DNA of 64,000 nt from Clostridiales bacterium (GTDB lineage: Bacteria; Bacillota; Clostridia; Lachnospirales; Lachnospiraceae). The notes beneath the pieces are model-generated. The model saw only the letters and a program-made list of their open reading frames with translations, searched no databases and was not told the DNA's origin. The position numbers were made by a program, and so were the translations under genes. Location of the stretch: NCBI GenBank assembly GCA_018372435.1, contig JAHAJA010000001.1, positions 62,001 to 126,000 of the forward strand. Direction: 5' to 3'. Below, one piece after another: positions 44,688 to 53,039 of this stretch (within the stretch, counting starts at the first letter, position 1; every line of letters begins with the position of its first letter).

Positions 44688-46496
44688 ATGAACAATAAGA
44701 TACTACGTAATACAGCCTATTGTGTCATGATGGTTGTATTTGTCGGGATTATTTTAAGGATAGGGTTTCTACAGGTAACAGAATCAAAGGTTCCGAAGAA
44801 ATTCACAGAGTCCACGATCTCGCTTGCGGAGGTAGAAGAGAATGTAGCTTCACTAAACATGGTATTAACCTATGTTAAGAATATCGGGAATACCATTCAC
44901 AGTGCCGGAACAGCTAAGAATGAAGAAGTAAAAGACTATATTACGTCTGTGCTTGACAAGCAGCAGATTCCTTATGAAGTGCAACCCTTTACATTTGATG
45001 TAGAGAATTATGCAAGGGAATCTAAGAAAACTTATGATGAAGCAATGAGTCAATATCCAGAGATAGTGGAGAAAAACAATGCCTTCTTAGCGGAGAAGGG
45101 ATATGATGATTTTATTGATTATACCAAAGATATTATCGGGTTACGTGATGAAACTACGGTAACAATGAATAATATTTTGGTTAAATTTGATGCACCAGAT
45201 ACCGAGGAGGCTATAGTTTTCGTAACACATTATGATAGTAGACCAGATGTGGCTGGTTCGACTGGTTCTGCATTAGGGGTATCTGCATTCTTAGAGGCGG
45301 CCCGCTTATTGTCAAGTAGTGGTGAATTGACGAATGATATTTATTTCCTATTCACAGATGGAAAAGAGATTGATTTATTAGGAGCAAAAGAGTTTATAAG
45401 TAAACATGAAGAGTCGATGAAGCATGTGAAAGTGGTACTCAACTTTGATTCCCAAGGAACGGAAGGGGCACTTACGTTATATGAAACTTCTGACAATGAT
45501 TATAACGTAGTTAAGCAATATAAGGAGGCCGTATCAAAGACTTCAGGATACTCTTTCTTAGCAAGTACTTGTAAGTTGTTATCTCATGATACTGATTTTA
45601 GGGTATTTTCAGAAGCAGGGGTTTCAGCAATGAATTTCTCAGTATTAGAGGGAGCTAATGAGTATAGTCGTTCCACTGATACATCTGAAAACTTAAATCG
45701 TGGTAGTGCATATGAATATATGAATACAATTAATGAGTTGGTTTCTTATTATTCAACGAGTAAGATTCCCGTTGTAGAGAAGGAGCAAAGTGCTGTATTC
45801 TTTACCTTCTTACGTGGTAATATTGTTGTTCTACCAAGTGGTGTTGTTGGTTTTGTAACTTATATAACAAGTATGTTGGCTATTGGCTTACTTGTGTTCT
45901 TTAAGATTAGAAAGAAGATTCGATTCCGTTTTGTAGCGAGAAGTACAATATTCTCAATCCTTGCTATGATTGTAACGGGGTTAGGTTCCGCTGTGGTATT
46001 AGCACCATCATTAAAGGTACTTTCCTCAATAGATACGAAGGCAGAATGGAATGAATCGCAATTAATATTTTTAATTAGTATTGGAATGGCATTCTTGTTT
46101 GCAGGTATATTTACATTTGTATCCATGAAGAGAAACAAGCATCAATTATCTACGCTTATGGGACAACTGCCTATACTATTAACAATGGGATTAATTATGG
46201 GGAATGATTTTATATCCCTATCCTATGTGTTCACAGTAGCAATTTGGATGGTGTTCCTTGCTATTATTGTGTGCATTGCACTAGAGAAGAAACCTGTTAT
46301 TCAAAAATGGTGTTATGTAGGCATGCTAGTTGTATTTGGTGTAATTCTGTCTATTTTATTCACACCAATCATTTATATGGCATATGTGAGTTTATCGATT
46401 CAGATAATCATAATTATGGCAATGATTAGTTGCATACCAATCTCATTATTATTTGTTTTTATATTTACTATATGGAAGGAATTGGTTTCCAAATAA
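44688..46496 (+). CDS. M28-like membrane protein, probably catalytically inactive
   Basis: A 602-aa protein with an N-terminal membrane anchor, an M28 zinc-peptidase-like external domain (about residues 60-365) and six to eight C-terminal membrane helices. The first zinc His is kept (H181 in VTHYDS), but other catalytic residues look lost. The usual GADD segment reads GSTGSALG (190-197), the catalytic EE reads K226-E227 in DGKEID, and the usual YHT reads YSRSTD (326-331). So it is probably a pseudo-peptidase, perhaps a binding or assembly protein. ATG 44688 follows GGAGGAG; the TTG at 44670 would precede that site. Confidence 0.8.
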   Translation: MNNKILRNTAYCVMMVVFVGIILRIGFLQVTESKVPKKFTESTISLAEVEENVASLNMVLTYVKNIGNTIHSAGTAKNEEVKDYITSVLDKQQIPYEVQPFTFDVENYARESKKTYDEAMSQYPEIVEKNNAFLAEKGYDDFIDYTKDIIGLRDETTVTMNNILVKFDAPDTEEAIVFVTHYDSRPDVAGSTGSALGVSAFLEAARLLSSSGELTNDIYFLFTDGKEIDLLGAKEFISKHEESMKHVKVVLNFDSQGTEGALTLYETSDNDYNVVKQYKEAVSKTSGYSFLASTCKLLSHDTDFRVFSEAGVSAMNFSVLEGANEYSRSTDTSENLNRGSAYEYMNTINELVSYYSTSKIPVVEKEQSAVFFTFLRGNIVVLPSGVVGFVTYITSMLAIGLLVFFKIRKKIRFRFVARSTIFSILAMIVTGLGSAVVLAPSLKVLSSIDTKAEWNESQLIFLISIGMAFLFAGIFTFVSMKRNKHQLSTLMGQLPILLTMGLIMGNDFISLSYVFTVAIWMVFLAIIVCIALEKKPVIQKWCYVGMLVVFGVILSILFTPIIYMAYVSLSIQIIIIMAMISCIPISLLFVFIFTIWKELVSK

Positions 46497-46511
46497 AATC
46501 AATAAGGTCAA

Positions 46512-46549
46512 GGCACTAATTTGTATTAGTATGGTTTTTTATTAGTGCC
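46512..46549 (+). terminator. Terminator or alternative hairpins after the M28-like gene
   Basis: ACTAAT-TTGT-ATTAGT (46515-46530) is followed by ATGG and T6. A competing longer pair GGCACTAAT (46512-46520) with ATTAGTGCC (46541-46549) encloses it. Confidence 0.6.
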
Positions 46550-46697
46550 GTCAGCCTGTTTAAAATGCATAAATTGGTAGGTTTTCAAATCTAATAATTT
46601 GTGATATATTGATATTAGGAGCCTATTCTTTTATTTGTTTTAAATTTTACAAAATATAGCAGGTGCGATGGTTTTATCAGTGCTTTATGATAAATAG

Positions 46698-46726
46698 TTG
46701 ACTAAAATGGTAGGGTTTGTTATAAT
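46698..46726 (+). promoter_or_regulatory. Promoter of the EET locus
   Basis: TTGACT (46698-46703), 17-bp spacer ending TGT, then TATAAT (46721-46726), giving an extended -10. It is 43 bases before the ndh2-like start. Confidence 0.85.
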
Positions 46727-46768
46727 GCATCCGGTTGGGCACTTGTTAAATATTTAAAGGAGAATACA

Positions 46769-48793
46769 ATGGAAAAACGAATTGTAGTTGTTGGTGCAGG
46801 ATACGCAGGAATTCTGACCGCGAAAAAATTAGCGAAGAAATTTAAAAAACACGAGGATGTTAGTGTTACAATTATTGACAAGAATCCTTTTCATACCATG
46901 CTTACTGAACTTCATGAAGTTGCAGCAAATCGTGTTGATGAGGATAGTATCAAGATTAGCTTAAAAAAAGTATTTGCAGGTAGAAAAGTAGACATAAAGC
47001 TTGATACCGTTACTTCAATTGACTATGACAAAAAAGCGGTTGTAGGGAATCAAGAAACATACAAATATGATGTCCTAGTTATGTCAGCAGGTTCTAAACC
47101 TACTTTTTATGGGGTTCCTGGTGCAGAAGAGTATTCACATCAGCTTTGGTCCTATGACGATGCTGTTGAGTTAAGAGAACATATACATAATATGTTTAGA
47201 AAAGCGTCTTGCGAACCTGATGCTACAAACCGTAAAAAAATGTTGACTTTTTATGTAGTTGGTGCTGGTTTTACTGGTGTAGAAATGGTTGGTGAATTGG
47301 CGGAGTATGTTCCTATTCTTTGTGAAAAATATGACATAGATAAATCAGAAGTGACCATGTATAACGTGGATGGACTTAGTAGACCAATCCCTAATCTACC
47401 AGAAAAATTATCGAATAAGGTAACGAGACGATTGGAAAAAATGGGTGTTAAACTTTTGTTAAACACTACAGTTTCTGCTATAGGTGCTGATTTTATTGAA
47501 CTTAAGAATGGAGACAAAGTAGATCACCATGAGGCTTCAACAATAATTTGGGCAGCGGGTATTCAAAGTTCAGATATTACCCAAGCATCTGGTGAAAAGT
47601 TAGAATTAAATCGTGGTGGACGAATTCAAGTAGATACTTATCTTCGTTCTACAAAAGACGAAAATGTCTATGTTGTTGGCGATAATATGTATTATATACC
47701 AGAAGGAGAAGAACGTCCGGTTCCTCAGATGGTAGAGAATGCAGAACAATCTGCTGCTACAGCTGCAAATAATATATTCTGTGCTATAACAGGAAAAGGT
47801 GAGATGAAAGAGTATAAGCCTTCTTTCCATGGAGTTATGGTTTGCATCGGTGGTCGCTATGGTGTAGCACATGTAGGTTTACCAAACCACATGTTCAGTT
47901 TGCCTTCTTTCTTAGCAATGTTCGCAAAACATTTCATTAATATTGTTTATTTTATACAGGTATTAGGCTGGAATAAGATATTTAGTTATATAAAACATGA
48001 GTTCTTCACTATTAGAAATTGTAGAAGTTTTGTGGGAGGTCATTTTTCAAACAGAACTCCAAGCTTTTTATTAGTACCATTAAGAGTATGGCTTGGTGCA
48101 ATTTGGTTATTTGAAGGAATTATGAAGATTGTTGAAGGATGGTTTACATCTCCAAAATTAACAGGCTTCTTTGGTGGAGCTGACGCTTGGTATGACAGTA
48201 TTCTTAATGCTGCAGCTGGTGGAGCTTCAGATGCAGTTACTGCGGCAACAGGAGCGGCGGCAGCAACTGCTCCAGTAGCAGATGCTGTTTCATCAGCTAC
48301 TGGAGTTGTAGCAGATGCAGCGAACACAGTAGCAGGAGCTATTGGACACGTGTTAATTAATTTTGATTTCCTAGGTATCTTTAGAGTGATATTTATTTCT
48401 GGTAAAGAACTTGCTGAGTCAACAATTAGTGACTATGCGTTTAAGCTTGATGTACCATTTATGAACTGGTTTATTGAAAAGTTGATTTTACCAAGTGATA
48501 CTGTTCAACTTGTTATGCAAATCTTTATTGTAGTAGCAGAGATCTTAATTGGTCTTGCCTTGATAGGTGGATTATTTACTACTCCTGCTTCAGGTGCATC
48601 TTTAGCATTACAATTTATGTTTGTATGTTCAACAGGTTTGTATCTAAGTACGTTCTGGATGATTTTTGCCGGAATAGCAGTGCTAATTGGTGCTGGTAGA
48701 ACGATAGGACTTGATTACTATGCAATGCCTGCACTTAAAAAAGGTTGGAAACGATTACCAATAGTTAGAAAGTTGTATATTTATAATGATTAA
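46769..48793 (+). CDS. ndh2: Type II NADH dehydrogenase with C-terminal membrane domain (Ndh2 of EET)
   Basis: A 674-aa flavoprotein. The N-terminal FAD Rossmann motif is VVVGAGYAGILTAKKL, the NADH site is VVGAGFTGVEMVGELAEY, and VYVVGDNMYY is the second FAD motif, all as in NDH-2. After residue ~390 it continues into a membrane domain with DoxX-like helices (LRVWLGAIWLFEGIMK; QLVMQIFIVVAEILIGLALIGG). An unusual Ala-rich insert (residues ~475-525, TAATGAAAATAP) lies between helices. Standard NDH-2 is ~400 aa; the extra tail is what marks Ndh2 of Listeria-type flavin EET loci. It would oxidise NADH and reduce a demethylmenaquinone. It overlaps the next gene by 8 bases. AAAGGAG precedes the ATG. 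Confidence 0.9.
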   Translation: MEKRIVVVGAGYAGILTAKKLAKKFKKHEDVSVTIIDKNPFHTMLTELHEVAANRVDEDSIKISLKKVFAGRKVDIKLDTVTSIDYDKKAVVGNQETYKYDVLVMSAGSKPTFYGVPGAEEYSHQLWSYDDAVELREHIHNMFRKASCEPDATNRKKMLTFYVVGAGFTGVEMVGELAEYVPILCEKYDIDKSEVTMYNVDGLSRPIPNLPEKLSNKVTRRLEKMGVKLLLNTTVSAIGADFIELKNGDKVDHHEASTIIWAAGIQSSDITQASGEKLELNRGGRIQVDTYLRSTKDENVYVVGDNMYYIPEGEERPVPQMVENAEQSAATAANNIFCAITGKGEMKEYKPSFHGVMVCIGGRYGVAHVGLPNHMFSLPSFLAMFAKHFINIVYFIQVLGWNKIFSYIKHEFFTIRNCRSFVGGHFSNRTPSFLLVPLRVWLGAIWLFEGIMKIVEGWFTSPKLTGFFGGADAWYDSILNAAAGGASDAVTAATGAAAATAPVADAVSSATGVVADAANTVAGAIGHVLINFDFLGIFRVIFISGKELAESTISDYAFKLDVPFMNWFIEKLILPSDTVQLVMQIFIVVAEILIGLALIGGLFTTPASGASLALQFMFVCSTGLYLSTFWMIFAGIAVLIGAGRTIGLDYYAMPALKKGWKRLPIVRKLYIYND

Positions 48794-49766
48794 TAACAAA
48801 AAGAAAATAAAAGATAATACCAAACTTGTAAAGTTTGATGAGGCATTAGAACTTGTTAGAAGTGAAGTGGATAATTCATTATCCGCTTCACCACTTATTA
48901 TTCGAGGTTATACAAAACATTTAACGGAATCAAAGGGCAAATTTATACGAGCAGTATCTGTATTAATATGTGCCGAGGATAAAGATGGACTTATTCACCC
49001 GAATGCTATAAAAGTAGCTGCATCGATTGAAATTTTACATCTAGCTACGTTGGTGCATGATGATGTAATTGATAATGCCGATCTGCGTAGGGGTGATGTT
49101 ACACTACAAAAGAAATATGGAAGAAAGACTGCAGTTATATGCGGAGATTATCTGTTTTGTGTAGCTCTTAATTTAGCTTCGAATATTACAGATAAAGAAG
49201 ACTACTTAGATGTAGATATGCCAAACTACATGGGTAAGATTTGCTTAGGCGAGTTAAATCAACACCTTAATAATGGCAATTTGAATTTAAGTATGTACCA
49301 GTATCTTAAGATTATTTCTGGAAAAACAGCGGCATTGTTTGAAGCTTCCTTTTTTGCAGGAGCTATATTCGCTGGATGTAAAGAAGCAGAATGTAAAAAA
49401 TACAAACAACTGGGACATTATATCGGTATGATATTCCAATTGATTGATGACTGTATAGATTTTGAAAATACGGTTGATGAAGCCAAAAAACCTGTTCAAT
49501 CGGATTATGAACAAGGAGTTATTACATTACCGCTAATTAAAGCCTTTGAAGATGTGACTGATTTAAAAGAAAAAGCAAGTAGCGAGCAGATGACGCGAAA
49601 GGATATCAATGAAGCAGTTGCTAAAGCAGGGGGATTGTCCTTTACCCATAGACTAGTAAAGAAATATCATTCGAAATCTATGAAAATTATTAAGGAATTA
49701 GAATTAACAGAAAATAAAAAAGCCAACTTAATTGAGATTTTGAATAAGGCTTCTCATTTATCTTAA
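48786..49766 (+). CDS. Polyprenyl diphosphate synthase (DmkB-type)
   Basis: A 326-aa all-helical trans-prenyltransferase. The two aspartate-rich metal motifs are intact: LVHDDVIDNADLRRG (DDxxD) and QLIDDCIDFENT (DDxxD). It builds the long isoprenoid tail from farnesyl diphosphate and isopentenyl diphosphate. It lies in the EET locus between ndh2 and the UbiA gene, as dmkB does in Listeria, so the product is most likely the tail of a (demethyl)menaquinone dedicated to that pathway. Confidence 0.92.
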   Translation: MINNKKKIKDNTKLVKFDEALELVRSEVDNSLSASPLIIRGYTKHLTESKGKFIRAVSVLICAEDKDGLIHPNAIKVAASIEILHLATLVHDDVIDNADLRRGDVTLQKKYGRKTAVICGDYLFCVALNLASNITDKEDYLDVDMPNYMGKICLGELNQHLNNGNLNLSMYQYLKIISGKTAALFEASFFAGAIFAGCKEAECKKYKQLGHYIGMIFQLIDDCIDFENTVDEAKKPVQSDYEQGVITLPLIKAFEDVTDLKEKASSEQMTRKDINEAVAKAGGLSFTHRLVKKYHSKSMKIIKELELTENKKANLIEILNKASHLS

Positions 49767-49832
49767 TTGGCGTTTATGACTCGTATATATGAAAGAGTAT
49801 AGAAAAATTGTAATAGAAAGAAAGATCAAAAT

Positions 49833-50735
49833 ATGATTAATCGATTTTTAGACTATGTAGAAATTAGGACCAAGATTACAAGCACGTTTGCATTTATAAT
49901 GACAATTGCATTACTTGTATATCATAAACAGAGCATTGATTGGAAACTAACATTAGTGTTTTTTGCATCTATGTTCTTGTTTGATTTAACGACTACAGCT
50001 ATTAACAATTATATAGATACGAAAACGAATAATCAAACGCTACAATTTAAACGAAAGACAGCACTTATTATTATCTTAGTTTTATTTGGTATAAGTACTT
50101 CATTAGGTTTATATTTGGCTTATATGTCGGATATTGTAATATTCTTGATTGGCGGATTGTGTTTTTTATGTGGGGTATTCTACACATATGGACCATTACC
50201 AATCTCTAGAATGCCTTTAGGTGAATTTTTCTCTGGATTGTTTTATGGTTTTTTTATACCATTTATCATCTTGTATTTGAATACTCCAAAAGGAACATTC
50301 TTATCGCTCGATATTAATAGCCAGTCAGTTTCTGTGGAACTAATGATTTGGCCAATAGCATCGTTATTGCTATTTGCAATTATACCTTTTTGTACAACAG
50401 CTAATATTATGCTTGCTAACAATATGTGTGATCTTAAGAAAGATATTCTTGTTAAAAGACATACATTGCCTTATTATGTAGGGAAAAAATCAATTTACCT
50501 CTATGCGGGTATATATTATATGACTTACTTGGCAACGATTGTTATGGTAGTGGTAGGTATATTATCGCCGATATGTTTGTTATCATTACTTACAATCTTT
50601 ATTGTACAGAAGAATATTAAACAATTTATGAAAAAACAAGATAAAGCCACTACGTTTATATTGTCAATAAAGAATTATGTTATCATCATGGGCGTTAATA
50701 CGTTATTGATTTTTATTAGTGCTTTATTTAATTAA
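49833..50735 (+). CDS. UbiA family prenyltransferase (DmkA/MenA-like)
   Basis: A 300-aa membrane prenyltransferase with about 8-9 helices. The first polar motif is AINNYIDTKTN and the second NNMCDLKKD; both sit in loops as in UbiA proteins and bind Mg-diphosphate, though the first has Asn where MenA usually has Asp. It would attach the polyprenyl chain to 1,4-dihydroxy-2-naphthoate to give demethylmenaquinone, as DmkA does for Listeria EET. The start is ATG 49833 after an AAAGA-type site. No menaquinone head-group genes are visible in the window. Confidence 0.88.
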   Translation: MINRFLDYVEIRTKITSTFAFIMTIALLVYHKQSIDWKLTLVFFASMFLFDLTTTAINNYIDTKTNNQTLQFKRKTALIIILVLFGISTSLGLYLAYMSDIVIFLIGGLCFLCGVFYTYGPLPISRMPLGEFFSGLFYGFFIPFIILYLNTPKGTFLSLDINSQSVSVELMIWPIASLLLFAIIPFCTTANIMLANNMCDLKKDILVKRHTLPYYVGKKSIYLYAGIYYMTYLATIVMVVVGILSPICLLSLLTIFIVQKNIKQFMKKQDKATTFILSIKNYVIIMGVNTLLIFISALFN

Positions 50736-50789
50736 TAGCTTCTATATTGACATAGGTTAACATGAGTGACAATACCGCAGAAAACATCA

Positions 50790-50820
50790 AGCGACTAGTT
50801 GTGTGCAGGTTGGAGTCGCT
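50790..50820 (+). other. Hairpin upstream of the NusG-II gene
   Basis: AGCGACT (50790-50796) and AGTCGCT (50814-50820) form a 7-bp perfect stem in the 123-bp gap. No T run follows. A TTGACA lies near 50755, so an internal promoter or processing site is possible. Confidence 0.4.
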
Positions 50821-50858
50821 GAGGGATACATCACCAAACTAGAAAGGCAATGGTTTAA

Positions 50859-51248
50859 ATGAAGTTTGTTAAAAAAACGGATATGATTATTATAGGCGTA
50901 ATTTTAGTCTTTGCTGTTTTATTTATGATACTTTACCGTACCAAGTTTTCGGATCAGCCAGCAGTGGCAGAGATCTATTATTACTCGGAGTTAGTTGATA
51001 CAGTGAGGTTGGATGAAAAAGTAGATAAAACATTTTCGATTCCACAAAATAGCCATGTGGTTTTTCATTTACATGAAGATGGAACCCTGCAATTTGAAGA
51101 GTCTGATTGCCCTGATAAAGTTTGCATCAATACTGGAAAGATTAGTATGGTGGGGCAAAGCGCAGCTTGCTTACCTAATGGTATTGTAGTAAAAATCGTT
51201 AAAAAATCAGGACGTACAGAGGATACTGCTGATATCATAGTTAGATAG
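50859..51248 (+). CDS. NusG domain II-containing membrane protein (EetA/EetB-type)
   Basis: A 129-aa protein with one N-terminal membrane helix (IIIGVILVFAVLFMIL) and an external NusG domain II-like fold. Its signature SDCPDKVCINTGKISMVGQSAACLPNG contains three cysteines. Such proteins usually travel with a Gx transporter, as here, and belong to the EetA/EetB pair of flavin-EET loci. Biochemical role is not established. Which of the two names applies cannot be settled from sequence alone. Confidence 0.85.
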   Translation: MKFVKKTDMIIIGVILVFAVLFMILYRTKFSDQPAVAEIYYYSELVDTVRLDEKVDKTFSIPQNSHVVFHLHEDGTLQFEESDCPDKVCINTGKISMVGQSAACLPNGIVVKIVKKSGRTEDTADIIVR

Positions 51249-51262
51249 TAGAAAGGTCTGTT

Positions 51263-51808
51263 ATGGACAAAAAGATAAATGAAGATTTGGCAACACGAAA
51301 TTTAAAAAACACAAAAAGATTAGTTTTAACTGGTTTATTATTCGCCATTGCTATGGTACTTTCTGTAGTAGAAAGCTCCTTTCCACCTATTATGGCAGCA
51401 GTGCCTGGTGTAAAGATGGGGCTGTCTAATATCGCAGTTATGTACGCCTTGTTCTTTTTGAATAAACGGCAGGCATATACGATTGCTATCTTAAAAGCTG
51501 GTTTTGTATTTCTTACAAGAGGTGCAGCATCAAGTTTATTAAGCCTATGTGGTGGATTACTATCCCTAACCATCATGGCGATCTTAATGATTGTCTTTAA
51601 GAAAAGGATATCTTACTTGATTTTAAGTATATTTGGTGCGGTTTTCCATAATATTGGACAACTGATTGCCATTTCCTTTATCTTTACATCAGTCTATATA
51701 TGGGCGTACCTCCCAGTTCTCTTATTTAGTGGAATATTGGCTGGTATTGCAACATCGATATTACTTAGGTTTATTCTACCAGCCTTACAAAGGGTTGGTT
51801 TGAAATAA
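51263..51808 (+). CDS. Gx transporter family protein (Hpre_diP_synt_I; EetA/EetB-type)
   Basis: A 181-aa polytopic membrane protein with five to six helices, similar to the proteins once called heptaprenyl diphosphate synthase component I and now Gx transporters, which look like ECF-type S components. Motifs: FPPIMAAVPGVKMGLSN, LKAGFVFLTRGAASSLLSLCGG, FGAVFHNIGQLIAISFI. It follows the NusG-II gene by 14 bp, the usual pair in EET loci. It probably acts with it at the membrane; transport of a flavin or quinone-like compound is speculation. AGAAAGG precedes the ATG. Confidence 0.88.
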   Translation: MDKKINEDLATRNLKNTKRLVLTGLLFAIAMVLSVVESSFPPIMAAVPGVKMGLSNIAVMYALFFLNKRQAYTIAILKAGFVFLTRGAASSLLSLCGGLLSLTIMAILMIVFKKRISYLILSIFGAVFHNIGQLIAISFIFTSVYIWAYLPVLLFSGILAGIATSILLRFILPALQRVGLK

Positions 51809-51837
51809 AAAATAAAAAATTATAGTGGAGGAAAGTT

Positions 51838-52926
51838 ATGAAAAAGAAAATAGCTTTAGTACTTAGTTTAGCATTAGTTCTTACAATGGCTACTGCATGT
51901 GGCAAGAAAAACACAAACACAAATGGTGGAGAAACTAAACAAGAAGAAACAACTCAAGAGGGTACAACTCAAGAAGAAGCCACTCAAGAAGAAACAACTC
52001 AAGCAGGAGCAAAAACAGGTCTTGCAGTAACTACTTCAATTGGAAAGTCAACAGATGCAACAGCAGATGCTGAAGGTTTAGCACAAGTTGATTCAACAGT
52101 TGTTGCTGTATTAGTTGGAGAAGATGGAAAAATCTTAGATTGCGCTATTGATGCAGCTCAAACTAAAATCAACTTCTCAGCAGAAGGTAAAATCACAACT
52201 GATTTAGCTACAGTGTTTCAATCAAAACAAGAATTAGGAACTGATTATGGAATGGCTAAAGCATCTTCAATCGGTAAAGAATGGTCTGAACAAGCAAATG
52301 CATTTGCTGACTATGTAGTTGGTAAAACTGTTGAAGAAGTAAAAGGTATTGCATTAACAGAAGGAGTACCTTCAGATGCAGATTTAACATCTTCAGTTAC
52401 TGTTCACGTTTCAGATTTCATCAATGGTGTTGAAAAAGCTGTTAATAATGCAAAAGCTTTAGGCGCTAATGCTGATGACAAGCTTGGTCTTGGTGTATCA
52501 ACTAACATCGCTAAATCTACTGACGCTGGTGAAGAAGATGGTGTTGCTCAAGCATACACTAACTATTCAGTAGTTACAACAGATAAAGATGGTAAAATTA
52601 CAAGCTCAATAATCGACGCTTCTCAAAGTAATGTAAACTTCTCAACTACTGGTGCTCTTACTTCTGATTTAGCTGTTGCACCACAAACAAAACAAGAATT
52701 AGGTGCTGATTATGGAATGGCTAAAGCATCTTCAATCGGTAAAGAATGGTTTGAACAAGCAGACGCTCTTGCTAAATACGTTGTTGGAAAAACTGTAGAA
52801 GAAGTAAAAGGAATTGCAGTTACAGAAGAAGGAGTACCTTCAGATGCTGATTTAGCAAGTTCTGTAACAATTCATATTGGTGATTATACTTCAGTTATTG
52901 ATAAAGCTGTAGCAAATGCCAAATAA
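51838..52926 (+). CDS. Duplicated FMN-type lipoprotein (PplA-like electron carrier)
   Basis: A 362-aa surface lipoprotein: signal peptide, lipobox TMATACGKK, then a Thr/Gln/Glu tether with TTQEE repeats. Two similar ~150-residue domains follow. Each has a GLxVxTxIxKSTDA opening, an LGxDYGMAKASSIGKEW stretch, a VVGKTVEEVKGIA block, and SDADL(T/A)SSVT near residues 179-188 and 335-344. The latter resembles ApbE flavinylation sites, with T188 and T344 as candidate FMN-linked residues. This matches PplA of Listeria, which carries covalent FMN and passes electrons outside the cell. GGAGGAAAG precedes the ATG. A hairpin separates it from apbE. Confidence 0.85.
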   Translation: MKKKIALVLSLALVLTMATACGKKNTNTNGGETKQEETTQEGTTQEEATQEETTQAGAKTGLAVTTSIGKSTDATADAEGLAQVDSTVVAVLVGEDGKILDCAIDAAQTKINFSAEGKITTDLATVFQSKQELGTDYGMAKASSIGKEWSEQANAFADYVVGKTVEEVKGIALTEGVPSDADLTSSVTVHVSDFINGVEKAVNNAKALGANADDKLGLGVSTNIAKSTDAGEEDGVAQAYTNYSVVTTDKDGKITSSIIDASQSNVNFSTTGALTSDLAVAPQTKQELGADYGMAKASSIGKEWFEQADALAKYVVGKTVEEVKGIAVTEEGVPSDADLASSVTIHIGDYTSVIDKAVANAK

Positions 52927-52995
52927 TAACTACGTAAGTAGATTAGTCGTTTAGTAATCAAAGGATGATACTCTATTCATCATTTTGGTATATTG

Positions 52996-53024
52996 AGGGA
53001 GGTAGATTACTACCTCCCTATTTT
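52996..53024 (+). terminator. Attenuator-like hairpin between PplA-like gene and apbE
   Basis: AGGGAGGTAG (52996-53005), loop ATTA, CTACCTCCCT (53010-53019), then ATTTT. The stem is perfect and lies before the RBS of the ApbE gene. Partial termination would make more of the lipoprotein than of its flavin transferase. Confidence 0.7.
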
Positions 53025-53039
53025 AAAGAGGTAATAAGA

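Noticed and set aside
50736..50858. Riboswitch in the gap before the NusG-II gene
   Set aside because: The hairpin and the words around it did not match conserved cores I know (for example cyclic-di-GMP or FMN classes), so only a hairpin is reported.
52965..53039. Longer start of the ApbE gene
   Set aside because: It reads through the 52996-53019 hairpin and gives residues before a normal lipoprotein signal sequence; GTG 53040 has its own site.
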